A stretch of 13,334 nt of DNA from an uncultured Frankineae bacterium (GTDB lineage: Bacteria; Actinomycetota; Actinomycetes; Mycobacteriales; SCTD01): positions 1 through 13,334 of the forward strand of contig CADCUE010000085.1 of the NCBI GenBank assembly GCA_902805805.1, given 5' to 3'. Position 1 is the first letter of the stretch. Every line of letters begins with the position of its first letter. Shown piece after piece: positions 1 to 7,166 of this stretch. The notes beneath the pieces were generated by a model. The model was not told the DNA's origin. It made no database searches and worked only from the letters and a program-made list of their open reading frames with translations. A program made the position numbers and the translations under genes.

Positions 1-120
1 GCGCCGCAGGGGCGGGCTCGGGCTCGGGCTCCGGAGCGGGCTCCGGCTCCGGCTCCGGCTCGGGCTCGGGGGTCGGCTCAGGCTCCGCAGCCGGTGCCTC
101 CTCAGCCGGTGCCTCCTCAG
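1..120. repeat. low-complexity Pro/Glu-coding repeat in the E2 linker
   Basis: The strand shown is a run of ggctcc/ggctcg hexamers plus a direct copy of a 15-base ccggtgcctcctcag unit (91-105 and 106-120). Read on the minus strand it encodes AEEAP and PEPEP repeats of the flexible inter-domain linker of E2. Such linkers are length-variable by slippage. This explains the periodicity without any other element. Confidence 0.85.
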
Positions 121-385
121 CCGCCGGCGCGCCGCCGCCCCCTCCGCTGCCGTCGTCGATGGTCGCCAGCTCGACGCCGACCTCGACCGTCTCGTCCTCC
201 TGCACCTTGATCGACGACAGGGTCCCGCTCGCGGGGGAGGGGATCTCGGTGTCGACCTTGTCGGTGGAGACCTCGAGCAGCGGCTCGTCGTCCTCGACCG
301 AGTCGCCCTCCTTCTTGAGCCAGCGGGTGACGGTGCCCTCGGAGACGCTCTCGCCGAGGCGGGGCATGGTGACGGAGACGGCCAT
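1..385 (-). CDS. sucB: 2-oxo-acid dehydrogenase E2 (dihydrolipoamide succinyltransferase), N-terminal part, runs off the left edge
   Basis: This is the E2 core subunit of a 2-oxoglutarate/pyruvate-type dehydrogenase, which carries the acyl group on lipoyl-lysine. Only the first 128 codons are present. Residues 1-77 form a biotinyl/lipoyl domain (start [19 protein letters not shown]), with the lipoylated lysine in STDKVDTE at residue 43. After a Gly run (about 80-85) comes a linker of Ala/Pro/Glu repeats (PEPEPEPEP type) that is still running at the window edge. The peripheral-subunit-binding and catalytic domains lie outside. The ATG at 383-385 is chosen because it fits the family N-terminus; a GAGGAG-like site lies about 12 bases upstream. 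It follows lpdA on the same strand after 139 bases, so the two are probably co-transcribed or co-regulated. In actinobacteria this E2 often serves both pyruvate and 2-oxoglutarate complexes, so substrate is not settled by this fragment. The sucB assignment follows family and gene order. Confidence 0.93.
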   Translation of the reverse strand, partial: MAVSVTMPRLGESVSEGTVTRWLKKEGDSVEDDEPLLEVSTDKVDTEIPSPASGTLSSIKVQEDETVEVGVELATIDDGSGGGGGAPAAEEAPAEEAPAAEPEPTPEPEPEPEPEPAPEPEPEPAPAA

Positions 386-442
386 GGGTGCGAAGAGCTC
401 CTCAGAAGTGGAGGGACGAGGGGATCGGGTCAGCAGTGCCCA

Positions 443-461
443 GATCCGGCGGGCCCGGATC
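443..461. other. hairpin in the lpdA-sucB gap
   Basis: GATCCGG (443-449) and CCGGATC (455-461) form a perfect 7-base stem with a 5-base loop. A 12-base perfect palindrome, TGGCCCGGGCCA, follows at 477-488. There is no T tract on either strand, so this is not a classical terminator. It could be an RNA-processing or partial-termination structure between lpdA and sucB, or chance in very GC-rich DNA. Confidence 0.4.
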
Positions 462-524
462 CGGAGTGCCCGGACCTGGCCCGGGCCACGGGGGCCGGAC
501 ACCGGTGCCGGACGACGCGCCGGG

Positions 525-1907
525 CTAGGAGTGGCTGTGCAGCGGCTTGCCGGCGAGGGCGAGGTGGGCCTCGCCGACGGCCTCGGACATGGTCGGGTGG
601 GGGTGGATGAGCTGCGCGACCTCGCCGGGCAGGGCCTCCCAGTTGGTGATCAGCTGGGCCTCGGCGATGAGCTCGCCGACGCGCTCGCCGACCATGTGCA
701 CGCCGATGACCGGACCGTCCTTGGACGCCAGCACCTTGACGGCGCCGGCGGTGCCGAGGATGCGGGCCTTGCCGTTGCCGGCGAGGTCGTACGTCGCCTC
801 GACCACCTCGTAGCCGCGCTCCTCCGCGACCTTGCGGGTGATGCCGACGGAGGCCACCTCGGGGGAGGAGTAGGTGACGCGAGGGACGCCGTCGTAGTCG
901 ATCGGGGTGACGGCGAGCCCGGCGAGCCGCTCGGCGACGAGGATGCCCTCGCCGAAGCCGACGTGCGCGAGCTGGAGCGTCGGGATCAGGTCGCCGACGG
1001 CGCTGATGGTCGGGACGTTGGTCCGGCAGTAGGCGTCGACCAGGACGAAGCCGCGCTCCATCTCGACGCCGGCCTCCTCGTAGCCGAGGTCCTTGGAGAC
1101 CGGACCGCGGCCGATGGCCACCAGCAGGAGGTCGGCCTCGATCTGCTTGCCGCCCTCGAGGTGCACGCGCACACCGCTGTCGGTGTGCTCGACCCGCTCG
1201 AACCGCGCACCGAGCTCCTGCTTGATGCCGCGCTTGCGGAAGGCCCGCTCGAGCAGCTTGCTGCTGCTCTCCTCCTCCAGCGGGACCAGGTGCGGGAGCG
1301 CCTCGACGATCGTCACCTCGGCGCCGAAGGAGCGCCAGACCGAGGCGAACTCGCAGCCGATCGCACCGGCACCGAGGATGACCACGGACCCCGGGATCGT
1401 GTCCATGCCGAGGGCGTCGTCGCTGTTGATGACCCGGGCGTGGTCGATCTCGAGTCCCGGGATGGAGCGCGGCACCGAGCCGGTCGCCAGCAGGACGTGC
1501 CGCGCCTCGATGCGCCGGCCGTCGACCTCGACCGCGGTCGGCGACACCAGCCGGCCGTGACCCTGGACCACCTCGATCTTGCGGCTCTTGACCAGACCGG
1601 TGAGACCCTTGAACAGCCCCTCGACGACCTTGTCCTTGTACTTGTTGACGCCTGCCATGTCGACCGACTCGAAGCTGCCGTTGACACCGAACTGGGCCGA
1701 CTCCTTGATGACCTCGACGGTCTCGGCCGAGTGCAGCAGGGCCTTGGTCGGGATGCAGCCGCGGTGCAGGCAGGTGCCCCCGACCTTGTCCTTCTCGATC
1801 ATCACGACGGTCATGCCGAGCTCCGCGGCCCGCAGGGCGGCGGCGTACCCACCGCTGCCACCCCCGAGGACGACGAGGTCGACGGGCGATCCGGATGGCT
1901 GAGTCAC
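525..1907 (-). CDS. lpdA: dihydrolipoyl dehydrogenase (E3)
   Basis: FAD enzyme that reoxidises dihydrolipoyl groups of 2-oxo-acid dehydrogenase complexes (and possibly the glycine cleavage H protein) with NAD+. The product is 460 residues, the usual family length. Visible features in order: FAD-binding GGGSGG (15-20); redox disulfide in [13 protein letters not shown] (Cys46 and Cys51); an NAD-binding Rossmann motif GAGAIGCEF in mid-protein; the second FAD motif SAVGDL; and near the C terminus HPHPTMSE, whose second His and Glu form the catalytic dyad (residues 437 and 442 by count). The reading frame stays open far upstream, but family similarity begins at [17 protein letters not shown]. The GTG at 1905-1907 has GGGAG about 8 bases upstream, so it is taken as the start. 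It precedes sucB on the same strand and diverges from the 114-residue conserved gene. Identification is firm. Confidence 0.97.
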   Translation of the reverse strand: MTQPSGSPVDLVVLGGGSGGYAAALRAAELGMTVVMIEKDKVGGTCLHRGCIPTKALLHSAETVEVIKESAQFGVNGSFESVDMAGVNKYKDKVVEGLFKGLTGLVKSRKIEVVQGHGRLVSPTAVEVDGRRIEARHVLLATGSVPRSIPGLEIDHARVINSDDALGMDTIPGSVVILGAGAIGCEFASVWRSFGAEVTIVEALPHLVPLEEESSSKLLERAFRKRGIKQELGARFERVEHTDSGVRVHLEGGKQIEADLLLVAIGRGPVSKDLGYEEAGVEMERGFVLVDAYCRTNVPTISAVGDLIPTLQLAHVGFGEGILVAERLAGLAVTPIDYDGVPRVTYSSPEVASVGITRKVAEERGYEVVEATYDLAGNGKARILGTAGAVKVLASKDGPVIGVHMVGERVGELIAEAQLITNWEALPGEVAQLIHPHPTMSEAVGEAHLALAGKPLHSHS

Positions 1908-2053
1908 TGCAGTAGCTCCCTCGCTGTGGCGATGTGCTGCGGCCGACCGCTCGGGTCTGCGCGCGGGCCGTGCGTAGGGCATCCTTCCACTGACGACGTC
2001 CTGGTGTTGCACGGGCCTCCCGGGCCCGACCGGCGGACCGGAGGAGGACACCC
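1908..2053. promoter_or_regulatory. divergent intergenic region between lpdA and the 114-residue gene
   Basis: These 146 bases must hold the start signals of two diverging genes. Visible are Shine-Dalgarno sites for each (GGGAG before lpdA on the minus strand; GGAGGAGGA at 2040-2048 before the plus-strand gene) and an inverted repeat CGGGCC-5-GGCCCG at 2012-2028. I could not pick out a convincing -35/-10 pair in either direction. Confidence 0.35.
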
Positions 2054-2398
2054 GTGGGGTTGCGCGACCTGCTGCGCCGAGGCGACCGCCCGGGCACGGT
2101 CCGTTCCGCGCGGTCCGACGACGTCTACCACCTCGAGGAGTGGGCCGGGACGCGGCGCGGCGTCGAGGGCTTCGTCGAGCCGCAGACCTCGACCACGAGC
2201 ACCACGCTCGTGCTCGTGGCGGCGGACGGCGAGTGGACGCGACGACGGATGGACTCGCCCAAGGCGGCGTTCGCCTTCGGCAGCAAGACCGGCATCCCCG
2301 TCTACGACGTGGCCGCGGTCGGCTACCCCCCGCGCATGCGCGAGTGGACGGCCAAGCGCAAGGCCGCCGGCGAGACCGGAGTGCCGCCGAGCGGCTAG
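2054..2398 (+). CDS. conserved actinobacterial protein of unknown function, 114 residues
   Basis: Function unknown. I recall close relatives in many actinobacteria, sharing a central block here read as GVEGFVEPQT...TTLVLVAADGEWTRRR and a later IPVYDVAAVGYPPRMR; some databases label them oxidoreductase, without support that I can see. The start is GTG (2054-2056) with a strong GGAGGAGGA site ending 5 bases upstream. The protein is soluble: no signal peptide or membrane segment. The N-terminal 20 residues are basic, residues about 36-90 look like a compact alpha/beta domain, and the tail (95-114) is Lys/Arg/Pro-rich. It diverges from lpdA and ends in a 4-base tail-to-tail overlap with the secreted-protein gene. 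Codon use matches its neighbours, arguing for a real gene. Confidence 0.8.
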   Translation: MGLRDLLRRGDRPGTVRSARSDDVYHLEEWAGTRRGVEGFVEPQTSTTSTTLVLVAADGEWTRRRMDSPKAAFAFGSKTGIPVYDVAAVGYPPRMREWTAKRKAAGETGVPPSG

Positions 2399-2919
2399 CG
2401 CTTGCCGCAGGCGCTGCGTGCGAACTGCGACACCTGGCGCCCGCGTCCAGGGCCCTTGGGCAGCGACCGGGCGTACGCCGACACGTTCTGGCCGTGGTTG
2501 AGGTCCGGGTCGCAGGACGGCTCGACGACCGGCACCGGGGTGCCCGCGGCGGAGCGCTGACCCTTGGCGGCCGCCCGGTCGGCCTTGGCCCGGGCCTTGG
2601 CCTCCGCCCGGTCCGCCTTGGCGGCCGCCCGGTCGGCCTTGGCCTTGGCTTCGGCCTTGGCCGCCGAGTCGGCGCGCGACTGCGCCGCAGTCTGCTCCGC
2701 CGCGCTCGGGTCCGCGTCGGTCCCCGCAGCAGACGGCGAGGCGGTGGGCGAGCCGGGAGGAGACGGCGTGGGCGTCGGCGCCGCCGCGGTGCTCGGCAGC
2801 GGCGAGGGGCTGCTGACGGTCTGCAGCGCAACCGCACCGCCTCCGGCGGTCAGGGCGGCGAGGGCGAGGCCGACCACGCCGGTACGGACGGCAGCGCGGG
2901 TGAGGGCGAGGTCCGGCAC
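2395..2919 (-). CDS. secreted or membrane-anchored Ala/Lys-rich repeat protein, unknown function
   Basis: Unknown function, 174 residues. Residues 1-33 look like a signal peptide or anchor (a short N-region with Arg8 and Arg12, then a hydrophobic stretch about 14-33). Residues 36-63 are Ser/Pro/Thr-rich, as in cell-wall-spanning linkers. Residues about 76-122 are Ala/Lys/Asp/Arg-rich with AKADRAAAK repeated 18 residues apart, probably helical or coiled. The C-terminal part (about 134-174) has two cysteines (136 and 171) that could pair after export, and the pattern NHGQNVSAYA...GRQVSQFARSACGK, a small motif I recall at the ends of other exported actinobacterial proteins. The start is GTG (2917-2919) with GGAG about 9 bases upstream. 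It lies downstream of pepA on the same strand after 112 bases, with a candidate promoter of its own. Confidence 0.8.
   Translation of the reverse strand: MPDLALTRAAVRTGVVGLALAALTAGGGAVALQTVSSPSPLPSTAAAPTPTPSPPGSPTASPSAAGTDADPSAAEQTAAQSRADSAAKAEAKAKADRAAAKADRAEAKARAKADRAAAKGQRSAAGTPVPVVEPSCDPDLNHGQNVSAYARSLPKGPGRGRQVSQFARSACGKR
2563..2644. repeat. two 28-base direct repeats, 54-base period, inside the secreted-protein gene
   Basis: Positions 2563-2590 and 2617-2644 are identical over 28 bases (beginning cttggcggccgcccggtc). The offset of 54 bases equals 18 codons, so the repeat keeps the frame and duplicates the AKADRAAAK module. This points to expansion of the helical segment by in-frame duplication. 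Confidence 0.85.
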
Positions 2920-2948
2920 AGTGCTGCTCCAGGAGGCCGTGGGCGGCC

Positions 2949-2977
2949 AGTGTCGCCCGCGGGTCTCCGGCTGTCAG
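2949..2977 (-). promoter_or_regulatory. candidate sigma-70-type promoter of the secreted-protein gene
   Basis: On the minus strand CTGACA (2972-2977) and GACACT (2949-2954) are separated by 17 bases and lie about 30 bases upstream of the GTG at 2919. This leaves room for a short leader carrying the GGAG site. The -35 differs from TTGACA at one position; the -10 is weaker. It suggests the gene need not depend on the pepA transcript. Confidence 0.4.
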
Positions 2978-3031
2978 GTGGTCCGGGGCCCGCAGGGGAC
3001 GGTTCACCCGGACGGGTCACGCCGCCGTCGG

Positions 3032-4552
3032 TCAGGCCCCGGCGAGGTCCTCGAGCAGCTGGACGAAGGTCCGCACCGCCGCGCCGGTGCCGCCGTGCGG
3101 CGTGTAGCCGTACGGCTCTGCGGAGTTGTAGGCCGGTCCGGCGATGTCGAGGTGCGCCCACTTCACGCCGTCCGCGACGAACTCCTGCAGGAACAGCCCG
3201 GCGGTGAGCATCCCGCCCTCGCGCGGGCCGGTGTTGACGAGGTCCGCGACCTCGGAGTCGAGCCCCTTCTTCAGCTCCGGAGGCAGGGGCATGGGCCAGG
3301 ACGGCTCGCCCGCCCGCCCGGCTGCGTCGACGACCTGCCCGCGCAGGGCGTCGTCGTTGGCCATCACGCCCGTCGTGCGGGCACCGAGCGCCACGAGCTG
3401 CGCCCCCGTCAGCGTCGCCACGTCGATCACGACGTCGGGGCCGTCCTCGCAGGCGCGCGCGATGGCGTCGGCGAGGATGAGGCGTCCCTCGGCGTCGGTG
3501 TTGTTCACCTCGACGGTCTTGCCGCCGCGCATCACCAGCACGTCCGACGGGCGGATCGCCGTACCGCTCGGCATGTTCTCGGCCATCGGCACCCACGCCT
3601 CGACGTCGATGGCGAGGCCCAGCTCGGCGACGGCGACCACGCTGGCGAGCACGGCCGCGGCGCCGCCCATGTCGCTCTTCATCTCCTCCATGGCCGCCGC
3701 CGGCTTGAGCGACAGGCCGCCGGAGTCGAAGGTGATGCCCTTGCCGATCAGGGCCACCGTGGGCCCTGAGCCCGATCCCGAGCCGCGGTAGGACAGGTGG
3801 ACGAGGCGCGGCGGGTTGGCCGATCCCTGCCCGACGCCGACGATGCCGCCGAAGCCGCCCGCCACGAGGGCCTGCGCCTCGAGCACCTCGACATCGACGC
3901 CGACCGCCTGCGCGCGCTCGCGGGCGACGTCGGCGAGGTCGGCCGGGTGCAGGTCGCTCGGGGGCGTGTTGACCAGGTCGCGGGCGAGGTGCACGGCTCG
4001 GACGACGACCTCCGCGCGGCGCACGGCCGCGCTCACGGACTCGTCCTGCTCGCCCTCGACGACGAGCACGAGCTCGCCCACGGGCGCGCGGTGGTCGCCG
4101 CTGGACGTGGTGCGGTAGCGGTCGAAGGAGTACGCCCCCAGCAGGGCGCCCTCGCCCACCGCGCGCGCGGCGGCGGCGACGTCGCCTCCCGAGCCGGCCA
4201 GCGCGAGGGCCACCGTCGAGGAGCCGGCGAGCACCCGTACGGCGGCGCCGGTCGCCCGGCGCAGGACCTCCGCGTCGTACGCCTCCCCGTCCCCGGCCAC
4301 CGGGCCGAGGCCGACGGCCACGACGACAGGAGCGGTCGTCGCGCCGAGTGTCGCCAGCCGGGTGACCTCCTCGGCCTTGCCGGTCGCGCCGAGGCCGACC
4401 AGCGCCGGCAGCAGACCGTCACCCAGGGCGGTGACCACGCTCTCGGCACCAGGCACCACGACCGGTCCCGAGGGGCCCTGAGCGAGGCCCAGGACGACGG
4501 CGTCGGCCGGGACGCCGGCGGCGGACGAGCTGGACAGGGAGAGGGAGGTCAC
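3032..4552 (-). CDS. pepA: leucyl aminopeptidase (M17 family, cytosolic)
   Basis: Metal-dependent exopeptidase that removes N-terminal residues in peptide turnover. The product is 506 residues. The N-terminal half (about 1-170) is the poorly conserved macro-like domain. The catalytic half carries the family motifs: [15 protein letters not shown] (Lys271, Asp276, Lys283), MKSDMGGAA (Asp294) and the signature NTDAEGRL (Asp353, Glu355, Arg357), together giving all expected two-metal ligands and catalytic Lys/Arg. A short Gly-Ser run precedes the catalytic domain (about 257-263), probably a linker. The GTG start at 4550-4552 lacks a Shine-Dalgarno site but has a TANNNT hexamer 8 bases upstream, implying a leaderless mRNA. 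It diverges from gcvT; lpdA and sucB lie further downstream on the same strand. Confidence 0.97.
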   Translation of the reverse strand: MTSLSLSSSSAAGVPADAVVLGLAQGPSGPVVVPGAESVVTALGDGLLPALVGLGATGKAEEVTRLATLGATTAPVVVAVGLGPVAGDGEAYDAEVLRRATGAAVRVLAGSSTVALALAGSGGDVAAAARAVGEGALLGAYSFDRYRTTSSGDHRAPVGELVLVVEGEQDESVSAAVRRAEVVVRAVHLARDLVNTPPSDLHPADLADVARERAQAVGVDVEVLEAQALVAGGFGGIVGVGQGSANPPRLVHLSYRGSGSGSGPTVALIGKGITFDSGGLSLKPAAAMEEMKSDMGGAAAVLASVVAVAELGLAIDVEAWVPMAENMPSGTAIRPSDVLVMRGGKTVEVNNTDAEGRLILADAIARACEDGPDVVIDVATLTGAQLVALGARTTGVMANDDALRGQVVDAAGRAGEPSWPMPLPPELKKGLDSEVADLVNTGPREGGMLTAGLFLQEFVADGVKWAHLDIAGPAYNSAEPYGYTPHGGTGAAVRTFVQLLEDLAGA

Positions 4553-4560
4553 GGGGCGCG

Positions 4561-4566
4561 AGGCTA
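4561..4566 (-). promoter_or_regulatory. -10 hexamer of a leaderless pepA promoter
   Basis: On the minus strand TAGCCT fits TANNNT and ends 8 bases before the pepA GTG, so transcription would begin at or next to the start codon. No Shine-Dalgarno site is seen, which agrees with leaderless translation. No -35 is recognisable. Confidence 0.6.
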
Positions 4567-4631
4567 CCGGCGCCCGGTGCTCGGCCGAGCAGCGCGACGC
4601 GAGAGCACGCCCGTCGCAGCGGCGTACGGGC

Positions 4632-4637
4632 TAGGTT
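4632..4637 (+). promoter_or_regulatory. -10 hexamer of a leaderless gcvT promoter
   Basis: TAGGTT fits TANNNT and ends 8 bases before the gcvT GTG (4646-4648), mirroring the pepA promoter across the divergent gap. There is no Shine-Dalgarno site, so a leaderless transcript is likely. This also leaves no room for a glycine riboswitch on this transcript. Confidence 0.6.
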
Positions 4638-4645
4638 CACGCACT

Positions 4646-5758
4646 GTGACGACGACCTCCGACGCCGGCCTGCAGCAGGGCCCGCTGCACGACCGCCATG
4701 TCGCCCTGGGCGCCAAGCTCGCCGACTTCGGCGGCTGGCACATGCCCATCGAGTACCCGGGCGGCGGTGTGCTCAAGGAGCACACGGCGGTGCGGGAGGC
4801 CGTGGGCGTCTTCGACGTGAGCCACCTCGGCAAGGGGGTGGTCCGGGGGGCGGGCGCGGTCGACTTCGTCAACGACCGGCTGACCAACGACCTGCGCAAG
4901 GTGGGCGTGGGCTCGGCGCAGTACACGCTGTGCTGCGACGAGCAGACCGGTGGCGTCGTCGACGACCTCATCGCCTACGTCCGCAGCGAGGACGAGGTGT
5001 TCCTGATCCCGAACGCCGCCAACAGCAGCCAGGTGGTCGGCCGGCTCGCGGCCGACGCTCCGGCCGGCACCGAGGTCGAGGACCTGCACCGCACGCTCGC
5101 CGTGCTGGCCGTGCAGGGGCCTCGCAGCCGCGAGCTGGTCGAGGCGCTGGGACTGCCGACGGACCACGACTACATGTCCTTCGCCGGTGCCGAGTGGCGG
5201 GGCAGGCCCGTGGTCGTGTGCCGCACCGGCTACACCGGTGAGATCGGCTTCGAGCTGCTGCCGCGCTGGGACGACGCCGGTGCGGTCTGGGACGCCCTGC
5301 TGGACCTCGGCGCCGGTCTCGGCGTGCGGCCGTGCGGCCTGGGTGCGCGCGACACCCTGCGCACCGAGATGGGCTACCCCCTGCACGGCCAGGACCTCTC
5401 CCTCGACATCACTCCCGTGCAGGCCCGCGCCACGTGGGCGGTCGGCTGGGGCAAGTCGCGCTTCTGGGGCCGGGACGCGCTGCTGCGGGAGAAGGAGCAG
5501 GGAGCCCGGCGGCTGCTGTGGGGGCTGCAGTCGCTCGACCGCGGCATCCCCCGGGCACACATGACCGTCCTGCGGGACGGCGAGGCGGTCGGCGAGGTGA
5601 CCAGCGGGACGTTCTCCCCGACCCGTCGCGTCGGCATCGGTCTCGCGCTGCTCGACCGGTCCGTCACCGAGGGCGACGAGGTCACGGTCGACGTCCGTGG
5701 TCGGAGCTCGTCGATGCGCGTCGTACGGCCGCCGTTCGTCCCGTCCCGGGTGCGCTGA
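4646..5758 (+). CDS. gcvT: glycine cleavage system aminomethyltransferase (T protein)
   Basis: Takes the aminomethyl group from the lipoyl arm of the H protein, releases ammonia and forms 5,10-methylene-tetrahydrofolate. The product is 370 residues, normal for GcvT. Motifs: [10 protein letters not shown] near residues 28-37, DVSHLGK (57-63), the folate/catalytic Asp in GGVVDDLI (about 102-109), [12 protein letters not shown], and [16 protein letters not shown]. These distinguish it from the related folate-binding Fe-S protein YgfZ. The C-terminal barrel contains VTSGTFSPT. The frame is open far upstream, but similarity begins after [18 protein letters not shown] and the GTG has the -10 described, so 4646 is the start. 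gcvP and gcvH are not in the window. The lpdA product nearby could act as its L protein. The next gene starts 3 bases after its stop. Confidence 0.96.
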   Translation: MTTTSDAGLQQGPLHDRHVALGAKLADFGGWHMPIEYPGGGVLKEHTAVREAVGVFDVSHLGKGVVRGAGAVDFVNDRLTNDLRKVGVGSAQYTLCCDEQTGGVVDDLIAYVRSEDEVFLIPNAANSSQVVGRLAADAPAGTEVEDLHRTLAVLAVQGPRSRELVEALGLPTDHDYMSFAGAEWRGRPVVVCRTGYTGEIGFELLPRWDDAGAVWDALLDLGAGLGVRPCGLGARDTLRTEMGYPLHGQDLSLDITPVQARATWAVGWGKSRFWGRDALLREKEQGARRLLWGLQSLDRGIPRAHMTVLRDGEAVGEVTSGTFSPTRRVGIGLALLDRSVTEGDEVTVDVRGRSSSMRVVRPPFVPSRVR

Positions 5759-5761
5759 CCG

Positions 5762-6268
5762 GTGCAGCGGGTGCTGCTGGTCGGGCTCGCGGCCTCCGGC
5801 AAGTCGACGGTGGCCGACGCGATCGCGGCGTCCACGGGGTGGCCCTGCCTCGACAACGACCTCGTCCTCGAGCGCAGCGCCGGCTGCTCCGCCGAGCAGC
5901 TGCTCGCCCAGCGCGGTGACGACGCCCTGCGGTCGGCCGAGGCCGACGTGCTGACGCTCACCCTGTCCATGCCGCCGCCCCTGGTCGCCGGCGTGGCGGC
6001 GAGCGTGGTGCTCGACGCCGGGAACCGCCAGCGGCTGCGGTCGGGCGGGCACGTCGTGTGGCTCAGGGCCTCCGTCACCACCCTGGCCCGCCGGCTGGCC
6101 AAGGCGCCGCACCCGACGTTCCCGGCCGGCAACCGGGCGGCGGCGCTGCGGGCGATGGCCCGCGAGCGCGACCCGTTGTACGCCGAGGTGGCGCACCAGG
6201 TGCTCGACATGGACGTGCTGGCGCCGGCGCTGGCGGCCCGGCAGGTGGTCGAGGCGGTCCGCAGCTGA
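5762..6268 (+). CDS. shikimate-kinase-like P-loop kinase, divergent
   Basis: A 168-residue nucleoside-triphosphate-dependent kinase of the shikimate kinase/gluconokinase superfamily; substrate not known. Seen: Walker A GLAASGKST (8-16); LDNDLVLE (30-37), matching the DxD substrate/magnesium motif; an Arg at 57 in ALRSAEADVL, matching FRxxE; and ERDPLYAEVA (135-144) near the end, as in AroK. However, the GGG substrate motif is replaced by LDAGN (84-88), and the lid region reads HPTFP instead of the usual RPLL. It is therefore unlikely to be the main shikimate kinase. The GTG start lies 3 bases after the gcvT stop without a clear Shine-Dalgarno site, so translational coupling with gcvT is likely. 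It converges on cobS. It could be a small-molecule kinase with another substrate. Confidence 0.8.
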   Translation: MQRVLLVGLAASGKSTVADAIAASTGWPCLDNDLVLERSAGCSAEQLLAQRGDDALRSAEADVLTLTLSMPPPLVAGVAASVVLDAGNRQRLRSGGHVVWLRASVTTLARRLAKAPHPTFPAGNRAAALRAMARERDPLYAEVAHQVLDMDVLAPALAARQVVEAVRS

Positions 6269-6295
6269 CGCGGCCCGGCGGTCAGGGATCCGCAG
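6264..6295. other. short convergent gap between the kinase-like gene and cobS
   Basis: Only 27 bases separate the two stops. CTGAC (6265-6269, covering the kinase-like stop) and GTCAG (6281-6285) could pair around a GC-rich loop. The stem is weak and lacks a T tract, so any terminator function is speculative. Confidence 0.2.
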
Positions 6296-7111
6296 TCAGG
6301 GGCGAACGGCCAGCACGACCAGGACCACGGCCGTCGTGATCTCGACGAGCGCGCCGAGCACGTCGCCGGTGATCCCCCCGATCCGGCGGACCGCGTGGGT
6401 GCGCACGAGCCGCGCGGTGACCAGCCCGGCGGTGACGGCGAGGACCGGCAGGACGAGCGGCAGGTCCTCCGCTGCGGCCAGCGCCGTCCCGGCGGCGACG
6501 GTGACGGCGGCGGCGCCCAGCGCGGTGCCACGGGGGACGGTGCCGGCGACGAGTGCACCGAGTCCGCCGGGCGCCGCTGCGGGCACCCCGGTCGTGCAGG
6601 CGGCGGTCACGGCGATGCGGCCGGTCACGACCGCCAGCAGCACGGCCGGTCCTCCACCGCCCGCGAGGGTGCAGGCCAGCAGCGCGGCGACCTGCACGGC
6701 GGGCACGAGCACGAGGGCCGCAGCGCCGAGCGCGCCGACCTCGGGCGACTTCATGACCGCACGGGCACGTTCGGGGTCGCCGTAGCTCCCCAGCCCGTCC
6801 ACCAGGTCGGCCAGGCCGTCGAGGTGCAGGCCCCGGGTGAGCAGGCCGTGCAGCGCCACGACGAGGACGCAGCCGAGCAGGGGCGGTCCCTGCGTGAGCC
6901 GCTCCACGCCGAGCAGCACACCGGCGAGCGGGACGGCCAGCAGCAGCCCGACCGCCGGCGCGAGGCGCATGGCCCAGCCCGCGGTGGCCCGGTCGACCCG
7001 CTCCGGGCCGCGCACGGGCAGGACCGTCAGGGTCGTGAGGGCCAGGCGCAGGCCCGCTGCGGCCCCGTCGCTCCGTCGCCCCTGCACGGGCGGCGGGTCG
7101 GCAGCGGGCAC
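6296..7111 (-). CDS. cobS: adenosylcobinamide-GDP ribazoletransferase (cobalamin synthase)
   Basis: Integral membrane enzyme that joins adenosylcobinamide-GDP to alpha-ribazole (or its 5'-phosphate), the last assembly step of adenosylcobalamin. The product is 271 residues, a normal length. The signature HLDGLADLVDGLGS (96-109) carries the metal-binding acidic residues. It is followed by RAVMKSPEVGALGA (117-130) and a C-terminal GGITGDVLGALVEI (about 244-257). Hydrophobic segments alternate across residues 50-90, 130-150 and 160-271, consistent with several membrane helices. The GTG start at 7109-7111 has no Shine-Dalgarno site but a TANNNT hexamer 6 bases upstream. The MBL-CobU fusion gene, on the same strand, ends 55 bases upstream. 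The enzyme's CobU-made substrate comes from that product. Confidence 0.95.
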   Translation of the reverse strand: MPAADPPPVQGRRSDGAAAGLRLALTTLTVLPVRGPERVDRATAGWAMRLAPAVGLLLAVPLAGVLLGVERLTQGPPLLGCVLVVALHGLLTRGLHLDGLADLVDGLGSYGDPERARAVMKSPEVGALGAAALVLVPAVQVAALLACTLAGGGGPAVLLAVVTGRIAVTAACTTGVPAAAPGGLGALVAGTVPRGTALGAAAVTVAAGTALAAAEDLPLVLPVLAVTAGLVTARLVRTHAVRRIGGITGDVLGALVEITTAVVLVVLAVRP

Positions 7112-7117
7112 GGACGC

Positions 7118-7123
7118 ACGCTA
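7118..7123 (-). promoter_or_regulatory. -10 hexamer of a possible leaderless cobS promoter
   Basis: On the minus strand TAGCGT fits TANNNT and ends 6 bases before the cobS GTG. Together with the missing Shine-Dalgarno site it suggests a separate leaderless cobS transcript beside read-through from the cobU fusion gene. Confidence 0.45.
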
Positions 7124-7125
7124 GT

Positions 7126-7149
7126 GGCCGGGGCGCAGCGTTCCCGGCC
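7126..7149. terminator. GC hairpin between the cobU fusion gene and cobS
   Basis: GGCCGGG (7126-7132) and CCCGGCC (7143-7149) form a perfect 7-base stem with a 10-base loop, just after the fusion-gene stop and just before the cobS -10. It lacks a T tract. It may end or trim the upstream transcript, making cobS partly independent. Confidence 0.4.
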
Positions 7150-7166
7150 GCGGAAGCCCGGGCGAC

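Noticed and set aside
1..130. Short periodic repeats suggesting a CRISPR array or minisatellite
   Set aside because: The hexamer-scale repeats have no unique spacers and read in frame as the Pro/Glu linker of E2.
159..2501. A 780-residue open frame on the plus strand opposite sucB and lpdA
   Set aside because: Its residues are low-complexity Arg/Ala/Gly/Asp and it lies antisense to two certain genes. Long open antisense frames are expected at this GC content.
1908..2837. N-terminal extension of lpdA in the same open frame (310 more codons)
   Set aside because: The extension is Arg/Pro/Ala low-complexity, lies antisense to the 114-residue gene, and a good GGGAG plus GTG marks the normal start.
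4553..4645. Possible glycine riboswitch upstream of gcvT
   Set aside because: The gap is only 93 bases and the -10 lies 8 bases before the start codon, leaving no leader RNA.
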